Shown here: piece after piece, positions 41,146 through 50,916 of the stretch
Layout: each line of letters starts with the position of its first letter
Position numbering within the stretch: position 1 is the first letter of the stretch
Source of the DNA: an uncultured Verrucomicrobiota bacterium
GTDB lineage: Bacteria; Verrucomicrobiota; Kiritimatiellia; CAIVKH01
Assembly (NCBI GenBank): GCA_937872895.1
Contig: CALMUP010000035.1
Location: 62,001-126,000 of the forward strand
Reading direction: 5' to 3'
DNA: 64,000 nucleotides
Translations under genes and position numbers: made by a program
Notes under the pieces: model-generated
What the model saw: only the letters and a program-made list of their open reading frames with translations
Databases searched by the model: none
What the model was told of the DNA's origin: nothing

Positions 41146-41431
41146 GCGATACTCGATTCGAGTGGGACCAGGCGAAAGACCGGGAAAACCGTCGCAAACA
41201 TGGCGTTTCATTTGAAGAAGCACAAACCGTGTTTCTGGATCAAAATGCCATCCGTTTTTTGACCCCGATCATTCGGAGCGTGAAGATCGATTTTTGATGC
41301 TTGGAATCAGTTTCCGGTTGCGTGTGTTGGTGGTTGGCCATTGCCATCGAGACAATGATGCCGTGATCAGAATCATTTCAGCGCGAAAAGCGAACAAGAA
41401 TGAACAATCAGACTACTGGAACCATGGGTGA
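41146..41431 (+). pseudogene. brnT: BrnT-like toxin gene with a frameshift
   Basis: Two frames together give a BrnT ribonuclease. The first reads FEWDQAKDRENRRKHGVSFEEAQ...LDQNAIRF; the second reads DPDHSEREDRFLMLGISFRLR... to ISARKANKNE. The switch is at a run of six T (41255-41260); seven would restore the frame. No ATG/GTG/TTG start is seen in frame just upstream either. The antitoxin follows and overlaps. The toxin is therefore probably dead, unless the T-run is a sequencing error or a slippage site. Confidence 0.8.
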
Positions 41432-41435
41432 CATC

Positions 41436-41654
41436 ATGAGAAAACATTATGACTTCTCGAAGATGAAGGGCGAACGTAACCCGTACATCAAGACCTTGAA
41501 GCAACCGATTACGATCAGAATAGACAAAACCACTGTTGCATACTTCAAGCATTTGTCTGAAGAACTGGGTATGCCATATCAGAACTTGATAAACCTATAC
41601 CTCAGAGATTGCGCCCTCAATCACAAGAAACTCGAACTCAAATGGGCCTCATAA
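41436..41654 (+). CDS. brnA: BrnA-like antitoxin (CopG/RHH type)
   Basis: 72 residues from ATG 41436; a start at 41400 would overlap the toxin more. MRKHYDFSKMKGERNPYIKT and PITIRIDKTTVAYFKHLSEELGMPYQNLINLYLRD match BrnA-type antitoxins, which bind BrnT with the N-terminal part and DNA with a ribbon-helix-helix. The antitoxin is intact while its toxin is frameshifted. Confidence 0.85.
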   Translation: MRKHYDFSKMKGERNPYIKTLKQPITIRIDKTTVAYFKHLSEELGMPYQNLINLYLRDCALNHKKLELKWAS

Positions 41655-42156
41655 TGGAGCATAACATGTGGCTTGTGGGGACACTTCGTGCCCCACAGCC
41701 TTGTCGTTACATGCCCGGTGTGGTCACCACCGCTTCGCGCTGGTGGCTGACCGATTGGTGTTCCCATAAGCTGTCGCCACGCTATAGGCATGGGAGTCGG
41801 CGGTTGTGCTGGATGCCATTCGTCTCGCGGGTGAAGGTAATTGCCACCTTGATGTGGCTGGGCATGTCATGGGGGGGGCCTTGAACAGCACATGTGGACA
41901 GGGTTCGCCGCTGATCCTCAAGCGGCTCCCTGCCGTAACGGAGGAACACGGTCCTGTTGGCGGTAAGACGCACGGAACACCCTTGTACGATTCTCCATGG
42001 TCAGTGGATGCGCCGTGGCAGGGTCTCGGGACGATTCGCAGCCGGTTTCGCTTGATCGTACTACGGGCCTGATTATTGTCTGGCGAAGGTTGCCATTCTG
42101 GCGGCGGGATTAAACACGTCTTGTGCCGGAATGTGGAAATGCGGTCGAGGTGCTCC
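41655..42156. other. Intergenic region before ppc
   Basis: Neither strand encodes a recognisable protein. A stem TGTGGGG/CCCCACA occurs near 41677-41700 after brnA; it lacks a T-run. CACCACCGC-TTCG-CGCTGGTGG-like pairing lies at about 41728-41752. The last 15 bases hold the ppc ribosome site (GTCGAGG). Confidence 0.5.
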
Positions 42157-44910
42157 ATGTTGGAAATGTTCAAGAAAACCGAAACGTCCCTTCGTTTCCT
42201 GATGGATGCCTTCCGGGAGGTCCTGGAGGATGTCGGGGCTGTTGATGTTGCGCGAACTCTGCCTTGGTCCATGCCTGGCGGTACGGATCCGGATGCCATA
42301 TTCCCTGAAGCGATCTCCGAGGCGTGTGTCCAGGCCTTCTCCATATCACTCCAATTGCTGAATCAGGCTGAAGAGAATGCGGTTGCGCAACGACGCCGCG
42401 CCTACGAGCACGAAGGGAAGTTGGCCGACGATCCCGGATCCTGGGACCAGGTTCTCCAGCGTGGTGCCGCCACGGGTATTCCGCCCGAGCGGTTGGCCTC
42501 GCTCCTGTCGGAGGTGCGCATCGAACCGGTGCTTACCGCGCATCCCACCGAAGCGAAACGCCAGACCGTACTCGAACACCACCGGGTGCTCTACCGGTTG
42601 CTGGTTGAGCTCGAAAACACGATGTGGAGCGAGGCCGAGCGCAGCGCACTCCAGGACCGCGCAAAAGCCTGTTTGGAGCGGTTGTGGCGCACCGGGGAGA
42701 TTTTTCTCGAAAAGCCATCGTTGGCTGATGAACGGCGCCTGGTGTTGCATTACCTTGAGCATGTGTTTCCCGCAGTGCTCTCCTGGACCACCGGCAGGCT
42801 TCGCTCGGCGTGGCAACGTGCGGGGTTCGACCCGATGCTTGTTGCTGGCCCGGACCATTTACCGCAACTCCGGTTTGGCGACTGGGTGGGCGGTGATCGC
42901 GATGGGCATCCCGGCGTGACGGCTCCCGTTACCGAGGAAACCCTGCAGATCTTCCGCCGATCCTCGTTGAAATTGATTGATGATGCCCTGGCGCAGCTAG
43001 CCAGCAGCCTGAGCCTTTCCGAGCGTCGCCAGACGCCTCCACCCCTGCTGGAGGAACACCGCTCCCGCCTTGCCGCGTTGCTGGGCGAAGCCGGTCACGA
43101 GGCGATCAGTCGAAGCCCCGAGGAGCCCTGGCGGCAATTTGTGAATTTGCTGCGCGCGGCACTGCCGATGGCCGACTCAACCGCGCCATGGCACTTTGCT
43201 TCGTCTGCCGACCTCGTCGCCGAGCTCCGCGCCCTGCACCAGGCACTTCAGCAGGGTGGTTCGCCGCGTTTGGCCCGCGTCGACGTGGAACCGGTCATCA
43301 CCCTGGTGAAAACCTTCGGTTTTGGCTTGGCTAACCTGGATGTGCGGCAGAACAGTGCCTTTCACGACCGCGCCCTTGCGCAACTGCTGGCCTGCGCGGG
43401 GATCGAGGATGCCGCGACCTACCCCGATTGGCCGAATAACCGTCGCCGCCGGTTGCTGGAGGATGAGCTGGCCACCCGCCGTCCGTTCAGCGCGCTGAAG
43501 GACGTCGAGGGTCACGAGGCGCGCGCGGTACTGGATGTCTATCAGGTCCTGGCCCGTCATCGAGCCCGTTATGGCAGCGAAGGACTCGGTGCCTTGATCA
43601 TCAGCATGACGCGCAGCGTCGAGGATCTGCTTGCCGTGTATGTGCTCGCGCGCGATAGCGGATTGCTGGAGCGCGACGGGCAGGGCGTGTTCTGTCCATT
43701 GGAAGTGGTTCCTCTATTTGAAACGATCGAGGATCTTCGACGCGCGCCGGGAATCATCGAGGAATACCTTTCCCATCATGTCGTTCAACGGAGTCTGGCT
43801 TTCCGTGCCGGGCCACGCGGTGAACGGGTGTTGCAGGTGATGATCGGTTACAGTGACAGCGGCAAGGATGGTGGGATCGTAGCCAGCACCTGGAGCCTGA
43901 ACCGCGTGCAGTGCCAGTTGGCCGAGGTGGCCGTGCGTCACGGGGTTCGGATCCGCTTCTTTCATGGGCGCGGTGGCACGATCGGACGCGGGGCCGGACC
44001 GACCCACCGCTTCGTGCGCGCGCTGCCTCCCGGCACCATCGGAAGCGATCTCCGGCTCACGGAACAAGGGGAGACCATTTCCCAAAAGTACGCCAACGTG
44101 GTCACGGCAGCCCACCATCTGGAGCTCCTTACGGCCGGGATCTTCTCCGCCTCGGTAGCCGACCTGGCCGGACGGAGCGACCCTCCGGAACTGGTGGCCA
44201 TCATGGACCGGTTGGCTGATCAAAGCATGGTTGCATACCGCGCCTTGCTGGAGATGGATGGGTTTATCGACTTCTTCGCGCAGGCCACGCCACTTGATGC
44301 CATCGAATCCAGCCGTATCGGTTCGCGACCGGCGCGCCGCAGCGGCAAACGCACCATTGGCGATCTGCGCGCGATTCCGTGGGTCTTTGCCTGGAACCAG
44401 GCGCGTTTCGTGATTCCCGGCTGGTATGGTGTCGGCTCGGCGCTGCGTGCGTTGCGGCAGGACCGCCCCGGCGATTTTGCCATGCTGGTTGCCGCGAAAC
44501 GGGAAACGCCGGCGCGGTGGGCACCGTTGCATAACCTTATTAGCAATGCCGCTACCGCGCTGATGACGAGTTCCGCCGAGGTGATGGAGCGGTACGCCGG
44601 ACTGGTCGAGAACCGGGTGCTGGGTGAACGGTTGCTGAAGCAGATCCTGACCGAGCGGGAAACGACTACCGCCGTGCTGGAGGAGATCTATGGAGGTCGG
44701 CTGGCCGAGAAGCGCCCCTATATCCAGCGTTTTATTGATCGGCGCCATCAGGCACTTATCCCGCTGCACAACCACCAGATCCGCTTGCTGCACCGCTGGC
44801 GCGTCGCGCAGGCACTCGGTCACCCCGCCGGCAAGGAGGCGGAGGTGCTTCTGCCGCAATTGCTCATGTCCATCAACGCCATCGCCTCCGGACTCGGCTC
44901 CACCGGGTAG
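42157..44910 (+). CDS. ppc: Phosphoenolpyruvate carboxylase
   Basis: 917 residues from ATG 42157, which has CGAGG at good distance; upstream ATGs add unrelated sequence. The catalytic histidine is in VLTAHPTEAKRQT (about residue 129). GYSDSGKDGG (about 565-574) and FHGRGGTIGRGAG (about 602-614) are the other signatures, and the C-terminal MSINAIASGLGSTG is the conserved effector-site end. It carboxylates PEP to oxaloacetate, refilling the TCA cycle. It seems to be a single-gene unit. Confidence 0.97.
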   Translation: MLEMFKKTETSLRFLMDAFREVLEDVGAVDVARTLPWSMPGGTDPDAIFPEAISEACVQAFSISLQLLNQAEENAVAQRRRAYEHEGKLADDPGSWDQVLQRGAATGIPPERLASLLSEVRIEPVLTAHPTEAKRQTVLEHHRVLYRLLVELENTMWSEAERSALQDRAKACLERLWRTGEIFLEKPSLADERRLVLHYLEHVFPAVLSWTTGRLRSAWQRAGFDPMLVAGPDHLPQLRFGDWVGGDRDGHPGVTAPVTEETLQIFRRSSLKLIDDALAQLASSLSLSERRQTPPPLLEEHRSRLAALLGEAGHEAISRSPEEPWRQFVNLLRAALPMADSTAPWHFASSADLVAELRALHQALQQGGSPRLARVDVEPVITLVKTFGFGLANLDVRQNSAFHDRALAQLLACAGIEDAATYPDWPNNRRRRLLEDELATRRPFSALKDVEGHEARAVLDVYQVLARHRARYGSEGLGALIISMTRSVEDLLAVYVLARDSGLLERDGQGVFCPLEVVPLFETIEDLRRAPGIIEEYLSHHVVQRSLAFRAGPRGERVLQVMIGYSDSGKDGGIVASTWSLNRVQCQLAEVAVRHGVRIRFFHGRGGTIGRGAGPTHRFVRALPPGTIGSDLRLTEQGETISQKYANVVTAAHHLELLTAGIFSASVADLAGRSDPPELVAIMDRLADQSMVAYRALLEMDGFIDFFAQATPLDAIESSRIGSRPARRSGKRTIGDLRAIPWVFAWNQARFVIPGWYGVGSALRALRQDRPGDFAMLVAAKRETPARWAPLHNLISNAATALMTSSAEVMERYAGLVENRVLGERLLKQILTERETTTAVLEEIYGGRLAEKRPYIQRFIDRRHQALIPLHNHQIRLLHRWRVAQALGHPAGKEAEVLLPQLLMSINAIASGLGSTG

Positions 44911-45091
44911 CCACCCCGTTCCGGGACGTGCACGAGCGGCGTGTCCGGTCGGGCCGAGGCGTCATCGTGGGTGTGGATGTTTCACCTATCCGCTTGTACC
45001 CGGCCGGGCTTCTGCTAGATTGCGCGGTCGTTTTCCAATGGTTGGAGAACCGGTGCGTTACGTTGTCCAGATGCTGGACAGGGAGCGTTGC

Positions 45092-46033
45092 ATGATCGCG
45101 GCTGGCTTGTTGGTGGTTGGACTGGTGGTGTTGACCATCGGGGCGGAATTCCTGGTGCGGGGTGGGGCGGCCCTGGCCTTGCGTTTCAACATCCGCCCGC
45201 TGGTCGTCGGCCTCACCGTGGTTGCGTTCGGCACCAGTGCACCGGAGCTGGCGGTGAGCATCAAGTCGGCCCTGGCTGGTCAGGGCGATGTGGCCGCCGG
45301 CAATGTGATCGGCTCCAACATTTTCAATATCGCGGCAATCCTCGGGATAGCCGCCCTGATCTTCCCGCTGGCGGTGCATGCGAAGCTGGTGCGGTACGAT
45401 ATTCCTCTGATGGTCGGCGTGACCGTGGTGGCAATGGTCATGATGCGGGATGCCTCCCTGTCGCGCCTTGAATGCCTGCTGCTGGTGGTCGCATTGATCA
45501 CCTACCTCGTGGCGACATTCCGCTTGTCCGCGCGCGAGGATGCTGCAGTCGAAGCGGAGGCTGGCGCCGAGTTGCCCAAACCGGGACGCAGTGCCTTACT
45601 GGAGGGGATGATGATCCTCGGGGGGCTGGCCGCGCTGGTGATCGGGGCCGACTGGTTCGTGCGGGGTGCGGTGGACCTGGCCCGCTGGTTCGGGTTGACC
45701 GAGGCGGTGATTGGACTGACCATCGTCGCGGTCGGCACCAGCCTGCCCGAGTTGGCCACCTCGGTAGTCGCTTCGTGCCGACGCCACACCGATATCGCCA
45801 TTGGCAACGTCGTCGGATCGAACATCTTCAATATCCTGGCCATCATGGGCCTGACCGGGATCATCCATCCGTTCTCCACGGAGAACATCCTGACGATCGA
45901 CTCCTGGGCCATGCTGTTCTTCGCCGTGCTGCTGTTCCCGCTCGCCGCCACCGGTTTCGTCCTCAAGCGATGGGAAGGTGCGGTGCTGCTGTTCGGTTAT
46001 ATCGGTTACGTCGCCTACCGCCTGACCATCTGA
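45092..46033 (+). CDS. CaxA/YrbG-like calcium/sodium antiporter
   Basis: 313 residues from ATG 45092 (GGGAG upstream). Two inverted halves are visible, each with the alpha-repeat: GTSAPELAVSI plus GNVIGSNIFN (first) and GTSLPELATSV plus GNVVGSNIFN (second). About ten membrane helices. It is a K+-independent or K+-dependent Na+/Ca2+ exchanger of the CaCA superfamily in the inner membrane. Confidence 0.93.
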   Translation: MIAAGLLVVGLVVLTIGAEFLVRGGAALALRFNIRPLVVGLTVVAFGTSAPELAVSIKSALAGQGDVAAGNVIGSNIFNIAAILGIAALIFPLAVHAKLVRYDIPLMVGVTVVAMVMMRDASLSRLECLLLVVALITYLVATFRLSAREDAAVEAEAGAELPKPGRSALLEGMMILGGLAALVIGADWFVRGAVDLARWFGLTEAVIGLTIVAVGTSLPELATSVVASCRRHTDIAIGNVVGSNIFNILAIMGLTGIIHPFSTENILTIDSWAMLFFAVLLFPLAATGFVLKRWEGAVLLFGYIGYVAYRLTI

Positions 46034-46047
46034 ACCGGGAGATCGCC

Positions 46048-46392
46048 ATGAACCTGCCTGTCACGTTGCAGACCGCCGCCCTGCTGGTCCTGTCGAATGT
46101 CTTCATGACCTTTGCCTGGTACGCCCACCTGAAGGACCTGCGCGACAAGCCGTGGATGTTCGCCGCCTTGATCAGCTGGGGCATCGCCTTCTTCGAGTAC
46201 ATGGTCCAGGTGCCGGCCAACCGCATCGGTTATACCGCGCTGAACCTTAGCCAGCTCAAGATCATGCAGGAGGTCATCACCCTCGCGGTCTTCATCCCGT
46301 TCAGCCTCTACTACATGAACCAGCCGTTCAAGATGGACTTCATCTGGGCCGGCCTGTGCCTGGTCGGCGCGGTGTACTTCATGTTCCGGTAG
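46048..46392 (+). CDS. DUF486 small membrane protein (DMT-like)
   Basis: 114 residues with four hydrophobic segments; FMTFAWYAHLKDLRDKPW, GIAFFEYMVQVPANRIGY and LSQLKIMQEVITL are typical of DUF486. It resembles half-size drug/metabolite transporters; the substrate is unknown. It starts 14 bases after the exchanger gene with GGGAG upstream, so the two are probably co-transcribed. Confidence 0.92.
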   Translation: MNLPVTLQTAALLVLSNVFMTFAWYAHLKDLRDKPWMFAALISWGIAFFEYMVQVPANRIGYTALNLSQLKIMQEVITLAVFIPFSLYYMNQPFKMDFIWAGLCLVGAVYFMFR

Positions 46393-46605
46393 CAGGCGGG
46401 GGAAGGTGTCGGGTGTCGTGTTTCTGGTGTCGGGGGAGGGGAGTGAGGCCTCAAAGGCGCACGGAGAAAGGGAATGCAGCGCCCTTGGTCCATGGTTGGA
46501 CTCGCCGCACTCATCCCTTCACTTCCCGGGATTATCCCGAACCCTGAACACTGAAACCTGAAACCCTCAGCCCCCGATACCCGAAACCCCACACCCGAAC
46601 CGTCT
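46393..46605. repeat. Low-complexity quasi-repeats between convergent genes
   Basis: At 46538-46600 the + strand repeats variants of CTGAAACC / CCGAAACCCC (CCTGAACACTGAAACCTGAA, then CCCGATACCCGAAACCCC). A G-rich counterpart (GGTGTCGGGTGTCG...) lies at 46405-46440 and can partly pair with it. No gene is seen. Such degenerate intergenic repeats may act as the shared terminator of the converging operons. Confidence 0.45.
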
Positions 46606-47574
46606 TCAGGTTCCCACGATCTCCTCGAGCACCATGTCGAGGGTAACAAAGCCGACTACATCGTACTTCTCGTTGGCGACGAGTACGATGGGCTGCTTGG
46701 TCACGCGCATGCGCGGCAGGATGTGGTCCACCGGAGTGGACGCGGCGACCAACTGCGGGGGCCGCATGTAGTCCTTGGCCGATTTGCCTCCGGGGGTGGG
46801 ATCGGACAGGATATCGACCATGTACACGATGCCGACGAAGGTCTGCTTTTCGCGGTCGAGCACCGGGAACTGGCTCACCTGCTGGGCGCGGGCGAACATG
46901 CGGATGTCGTCGGCGCTGGTGTCCTGGTGGATGTACACCATGTCCTTGCGCGGCACCATTAGTTCGGAGCAGGCCGTCGCGCGCAATTCAAACACGCCCT
47001 TGATCATCCGCACTTCGTCGTTGGAGAGCGCACCGGCCTTGTGGCCTTCGCGGACCAGGTGCAATACTTCATCACGGGTGATCGTAGCCTTGTTCGTGTT
47101 TTCTTCGGATTCCTTGACGAAGGGCGTGAAGGATTTCACCACACTCATCAGCATGCGGCTCAGTGGATGCAGCACCCGCCCGATGATGCATAACGGTGTG
47201 GCAAAGGGAAGGCAGCGGCGGCTGGGGAAGCTGCTGAACCAGGCCTTGGGCAAGTATTCACAGAAAACAAGCAGCACGGCGGTAACAAGGATGCTGCCGA
47301 TCCAGGATCCGCTCGTACCAAGCAGTCGGGTGCTGACACTGACCGTGACGATCGACAGCACGGTGTTCACGATATTGTTGCCAACCAGCGTGGTCCCGAG
47401 CAGGTGGTCGGGCTTGTTGAGGAAATCCTGCAGGATGTTCGCACCCTTGATCTGGTGCCGGACGAGGTGGCGCAGGCGCAGGCGGTTGATCGAGATCAGA
47501 CCGGTCTCAATGCCGGAGAAGAAGGCGGAGCCGATCAGGCAGACCGTGATGATGATGAGTTCGAGGGCCGTCAT
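46606..47574 (-). CDS. CNNM/CorC-family membrane protein with CBS domains (second of pair)
   Basis: 322 residues from ATG 47574, whose ATGA overlaps the stop of its paralogue upstream. An N-terminal DUF21 membrane domain (SAFFSGIETGLISINRLRLRHL, GTTLVGNNIVNTVLSIVT, FCEYLPKAWF) is followed by a CBS pair (MVPRKDMVYIHQDTS; VGFVTLDMVLEEIVG). No CorC_HlyC domain follows, unlike its neighbour. Family members move or sense Mg2+ and related divalent ions. Confidence 0.9.
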   Translation of the reverse strand: MTALELIIITVCLIGSAFFSGIETGLISINRLRLRHLVRHQIKGANILQDFLNKPDHLLGTTLVGNNIVNTVLSIVTVSVSTRLLGTSGSWIGSILVTAVLLVFCEYLPKAWFSSFPSRRCLPFATPLCIIGRVLHPLSRMLMSVVKSFTPFVKESEENTNKATITRDEVLHLVREGHKAGALSNDEVRMIKGVFELRATACSELMVPRKDMVYIHQDTSADDIRMFARAQQVSQFPVLDREKQTFVGIVYMVDILSDPTPGGKSAKDYMRPPQLVAASTPVDHILPRMRVTKQPIVLVANEKYDVVGFVTLDMVLEEIVGT

Positions 47575-48920
47575 GGTGCGTCCTCCACGTCCTCCGTGGT
47601 CACGGTCTCCAGTTTTTCGATCATCGCCAGCGTGACGCGCAGGCGAACGGTTTGCAATACGGTCACCCGGCATCCCTGCGCCTCGACCACATCATCCTTC
47701 TGGGGCACATGGCCGGCGTGTTCGGTGATCCATCCGGCCAGCCGGTCGCCACCGTCGCTGTCGAGCTCGAGGTCAAGCCGGCGGTTCAATTCCTCAAGGC
47801 TGAAATTAGCATCGACCAGCCAGCGGTTCGGTCCGGCCGGCTGGAACAGCGGGCGCGGCTTGTTCAGCTCCTGGTAGATCTCGCCGGTGATTTCCTCGAG
47901 GATATCACCCCGGGTAACCACGCCGGACGTGCCGCCGTATTCATCGACCACGATGGCGATTCGGCGTTGTTCCTTCTGGAACTGGGTAAGCAGCCGGTTC
48001 AGCGGGATGCTGACCGGCACGAAGTAGGGCTTGATCAGCGCGGCCTGCAGGTTGTGGTCGGGATCGAGCAGGAAATTGCGTACATTCAGGAATCCGACGA
48101 CCTGATCAATCGTGTCGCGGTACACCACCAGGAAATTGCGCCGGGCGGTGCGTGCCTTGGCCAGGTGATCCGCCGCCGCGAGGGTATCGTCACCCAGATC
48201 GATGCCGACGATATCCACCCGGGGTGTCATGACTTGGCTGGCGGTAAGATCTTCCAGTTGGATGATCGCCTTGAGCATGGCCAGTTCATCGGCATTCAAG
48301 ACTCCGGCCTCGTTGCTGATCTCCAGCACCGTCTCGAACTCCTCGCTGCTCAACGACTTGCCGTGCGGTCTCAACAGCGGTTCGAATACCTTGGTGATCC
48401 GCTCCAGCAACATGCGAAGCGGGGTGAGCACCACGGTGATGAAGCGCATGATCGGCGTGTACACCAGGCTGAGGGTTTCCGCATAATGCAGGCCGATCCT
48501 CTTTGGGGCGACCTCGCCGAACAGGATCAACAGGACCGTCACCACCGGAATGGCGATCACTTCGCCATAGCCCTTGAACAGGTTGTTGGCGATGGCGAAA
48601 CCGACTGCGGCCGCCGCCACGTTGACGATGGTGTTGCCGATCAGGATGGTTGATAGCAACCGGTTCGGATTCGCCACGATCTGGTGGACCCGGGCCCCCA
48701 TGGCCGGATGTTTTTCATTGATCCGTCGAAGTTGTAACGGGTTCAACGAGAAAAAGATGGTCTCCGCGCTGGAGAAAAAGCCGGACATGACCAGCAACAA
48801 CAGCAGAACCAACGTTTCTTCTAGAATGATCAGATTCACGGGGTGCCAAAAAGAGGGCTCAAACCATCGCAAAAAAATAGGTGAAAAAGAAGAAAAAACA
48901 AGCAAGGCCATGCCGCGCAA
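47571..48920 (-). CDS. CNNM/CorC-family transporter with CBS and CorC_HlyC domains (first of pair)
   Basis: 449 residues. DUF21 membrane domain with MSGFFSSAETIFFSLNPLQLRRI, LLSTILIGNTIVN and LFGEVAPKRIG; a CBS pair starting VMTPRVDIVGID and containing IAIVVDEYGGTSGVVTRGDILEEITGEI; then the CorC_HlyC domain (RWLVDANFSLEELNRRL...DSDGGDRLAGWI). It is probably a divalent-cation transporter or regulator acting as a hetero-oligomer with the coupled paralogue. ATG 48911 is an equally good start. Confidence 0.93.
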   Translation of the reverse strand: MRGMALLVFSSFSPIFLRWFEPSFWHPVNLIILEETLVLLLLLVMSGFFSSAETIFFSLNPLQLRRINEKHPAMGARVHQIVANPNRLLSTILIGNTIVNVAAAAVGFAIANNLFKGYGEVIAIPVVTVLLILFGEVAPKRIGLHYAETLSLVYTPIMRFITVVLTPLRMLLERITKVFEPLLRPHGKSLSSEEFETVLEISNEAGVLNADELAMLKAIIQLEDLTASQVMTPRVDIVGIDLGDDTLAAADHLAKARTARRNFLVVYRDTIDQVVGFLNVRNFLLDPDHNLQAALIKPYFVPVSIPLNRLLTQFQKEQRRIAIVVDEYGGTSGVVTRGDILEEITGEIYQELNKPRPLFQPAGPNRWLVDANFSLEELNRRLDLELDSDGGDRLAGWITEHAGHVPQKDDVVEAQGCRVTVLQTVRLRVTLAMIEKLETVTTEDVEDAP

Positions 48921-48952
48921 GTGAATGCATCGGCGGTCGGCCGGCTTCCCGT

Positions 48953-50677
48953 TTACACCAGCGGGGCTTCCTCGATCAGGGTTTCACCCAGCGCGATGGT
49001 GACCAGATCGGACATATCGCGGAAGGAGAAGGGTTTCTGGAGCAGGAAGGTCTTCCGCAGCTTCAGGGTCTTCTTGATCTCGGGGTGGTCGGGGGTGAAC
49101 CCACTGACCAGGATGACCGGGAGGCGATGGCCTTTTTCGCGCAGCCAACGGCAGACTTCGAGACCGGTCACGTCGGGCATGCTGAAATCGTAGATCAGCA
49201 GTTCCGGGCGTTCCTCCTCGTTCTCGAAACGCGACATGAATTCGTGCCCGGTGGTGACTTCCTCGACCTCGTGCTGTTCCTCGGTCAGCACGCGCTGGCA
49301 CATCTCGCGCATGACCGCATCATCGTCGGCAACCCAGATCCGGCTTGGGGCAAGGCGGCGGCGGATCCGTTTCTGCGGTGCCGACTCATCGGCAGCGGTG
49401 GCGGCGGGCAGGGTGATTTCGAGGGTGGTGGACTGGTCCTTCTCGGACTTCACCGTCACGGTACCGTCGAGGCTGGCCACCTGGCCGAGCAGGCTGGCGA
49501 GTTTGGGAGCCAGCCGCTCCTCGGCGCTGGTGTCCTCGGCGGTCTGGGATTTTCCCTTGCGCAGCGGGAATAGGCCGGAATCGGTTACGGTCAGGCGGAC
49601 GAAGTCGCGCCGGGCACCGCGTTCCTCGGTGGTGATGTTTTCGGATTTGATGAGCAGGCGTCCGCCGTTCGGCATGCTGTCGATGGCATTCGCGATGGCG
49701 TTGAAGGCAATGTGGTGGATGATGCCTTGCGGCGCGACCACGCGGTCGTTCTCCGCTGCGAACTGGCTGGTGAGCTGGATGCCTGCCTTCAAGCGCGCTT
49801 GCATCAGGGTCAGTGCTCCTTGCACACGTTCGTGCAGCGAGATCACCGTCGGTTCCTCGTCGGTGAATGACTCGGAGAGTGACAGGATTTCCTCGGTGAA
49901 CCGGCGTCCGCGCTGGGCCGCTTCGGTCACCTTGCGGATGGCCTCGGACGTCTCGCCCCGCACCTCGGCCCGGTCAAGGACCATCGAGGAGTAGCCGAGG
50001 ATGATCGACAGCAGGTTGTTGAAATGGTGGGCCATGCCCTCGGCCAGCGACCCGAGCGCGCTCAAGCGCTCGTTCTGCAACTGCATCGCCGTCATCTCCA
50101 TCAGCCGGATGTGCTCACGGAAAGCCAGCTTGATGCTGTCGCGTAGCCGCCCGTAGGTCCGCCGCATGTCGTCCACCTGCTCCGGGGTGTAGATCGGCAG
50201 CACGGCCACAGCCTCGCGCACCTGCTTGAGCGGAACGTTGCAGAAAAAGGCGAGGTCCTTCAGGTCCTTCTCGGTGAACGGGGCGATCCGGTACTTGCCG
50301 GTCCGCAACAGGTGGATCACGTTGCCGCGCACCCGCACCGGGAAAACCGACTCGAAAATATCGTAGGGACCCTTGTGCTCCTGATCCGCCGCGGTTTCCT
50401 TCACCTTGCGCAGCAGGTCGTTCTCCGAGGCGTAATACAACTGCTTCGCCTCGTCCGACCCCATGAACACCTCGGTCATGATCCGGTTCTTCGGATCAAA
50501 CACATCCTCGCTGCCCCACGGCTGGTCCATGCCAATCAACTCGCGGGCGAACGACAGGTCGAAATGCTTGTACTCGCTGCGCGATTCCAGCGTCAGCACC
50601 GAATCCGGCAACCGCATCGCGTGGACCAGTTGCTTGTGCTCGCGCTCCAATTCCCTCAACACGGACTTCGTATTCAT
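48953..50677 (-). CDS. Sensor histidine kinase with C-terminal receiver domain; ATP-lid motifs degenerate
   Basis: 574 residues, no membrane segment. Residues about 65-165 form a sensory region. The HisKA box is LAEGMAHHFNNLLSIILGY with H217 as phosphoacceptor. The ATPase domain keeps an N box (NAIANAIDSMPNGG), but its G1 box reads TDSGLFPLRKGK rather than DxGxG, and there is no GLGL box. A receiver domain follows with ADDD acidic pocket, phospho-Asp in IYDFSMPD and a KPF lysine. Either the kinase uses an unusual lid or it works mainly as a phosphatase/relay. AGGAG precedes ATG 50677. Confidence 0.88.
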   Translation of the reverse strand: MNTKSVLRELEREHKQLVHAMRLPDSVLTLESRSEYKHFDLSFARELIGMDQPWGSEDVFDPKNRIMTEVFMGSDEAKQLYYASENDLLRKVKETAADQEHKGPYDIFESVFPVRVRGNVIHLLRTGKYRIAPFTEKDLKDLAFFCNVPLKQVREAVAVLPIYTPEQVDDMRRTYGRLRDSIKLAFREHIRLMEMTAMQLQNERLSALGSLAEGMAHHFNNLLSIILGYSSMVLDRAEVRGETSEAIRKVTEAAQRGRRFTEEILSLSESFTDEEPTVISLHERVQGALTLMQARLKAGIQLTSQFAAENDRVVAPQGIIHHIAFNAIANAIDSMPNGGRLLIKSENITTEERGARRDFVRLTVTDSGLFPLRKGKSQTAEDTSAEERLAPKLASLLGQVASLDGTVTVKSEKDQSTTLEITLPAATAADESAPQKRIRRRLAPSRIWVADDDAVMREMCQRVLTEEQHEVEEVTTGHEFMSRFENEEERPELLIYDFSMPDVTGLEVCRWLREKGHRLPVILVSGFTPDHPEIKKTLKLRKTFLLQKPFSFRDMSDLVTIALGETLIEEAPLV

Positions 50678-50888
50678 GCGTAAAATCTCCTGGGGATCGG
50701 CCCGGCCTTATCTCGGTTCGAATCGATGAACCGGTTTTTTCGCCTCACGCGATAATGCCTCTTTTTTGTGCCAGATCGTTGCCATTGCACACCATCTCCC
50801 GCGGCTTGTCGATGCCGAAATCGCGACTCATGATGGGTGTAACTCTTTGCCAAAATGAGGTTTGCGATTTTACTAAAATATACCCGGA

Positions 50889-50914
50889 GCCTGCCGCGCT
50901 GTATATGCGGCAGG
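50889..50914. repeat. 8-bp hairpin between kinase promoter and glyS terminator
   Basis: CCTGCCGC/GCGGCAGG with a 9-base loop, at 50890-50914. No T-run on either side. The remaining part of 50678-50888 contains the kinase ribosome site and no recognisable gene. Confidence 0.45.
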
Positions 50915-50916
50915 AG

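Noticed and set aside
41724-42344. Open frames on the - strand before ppc
   Set aside because: They overlap the ppc start and have no recognisable features.
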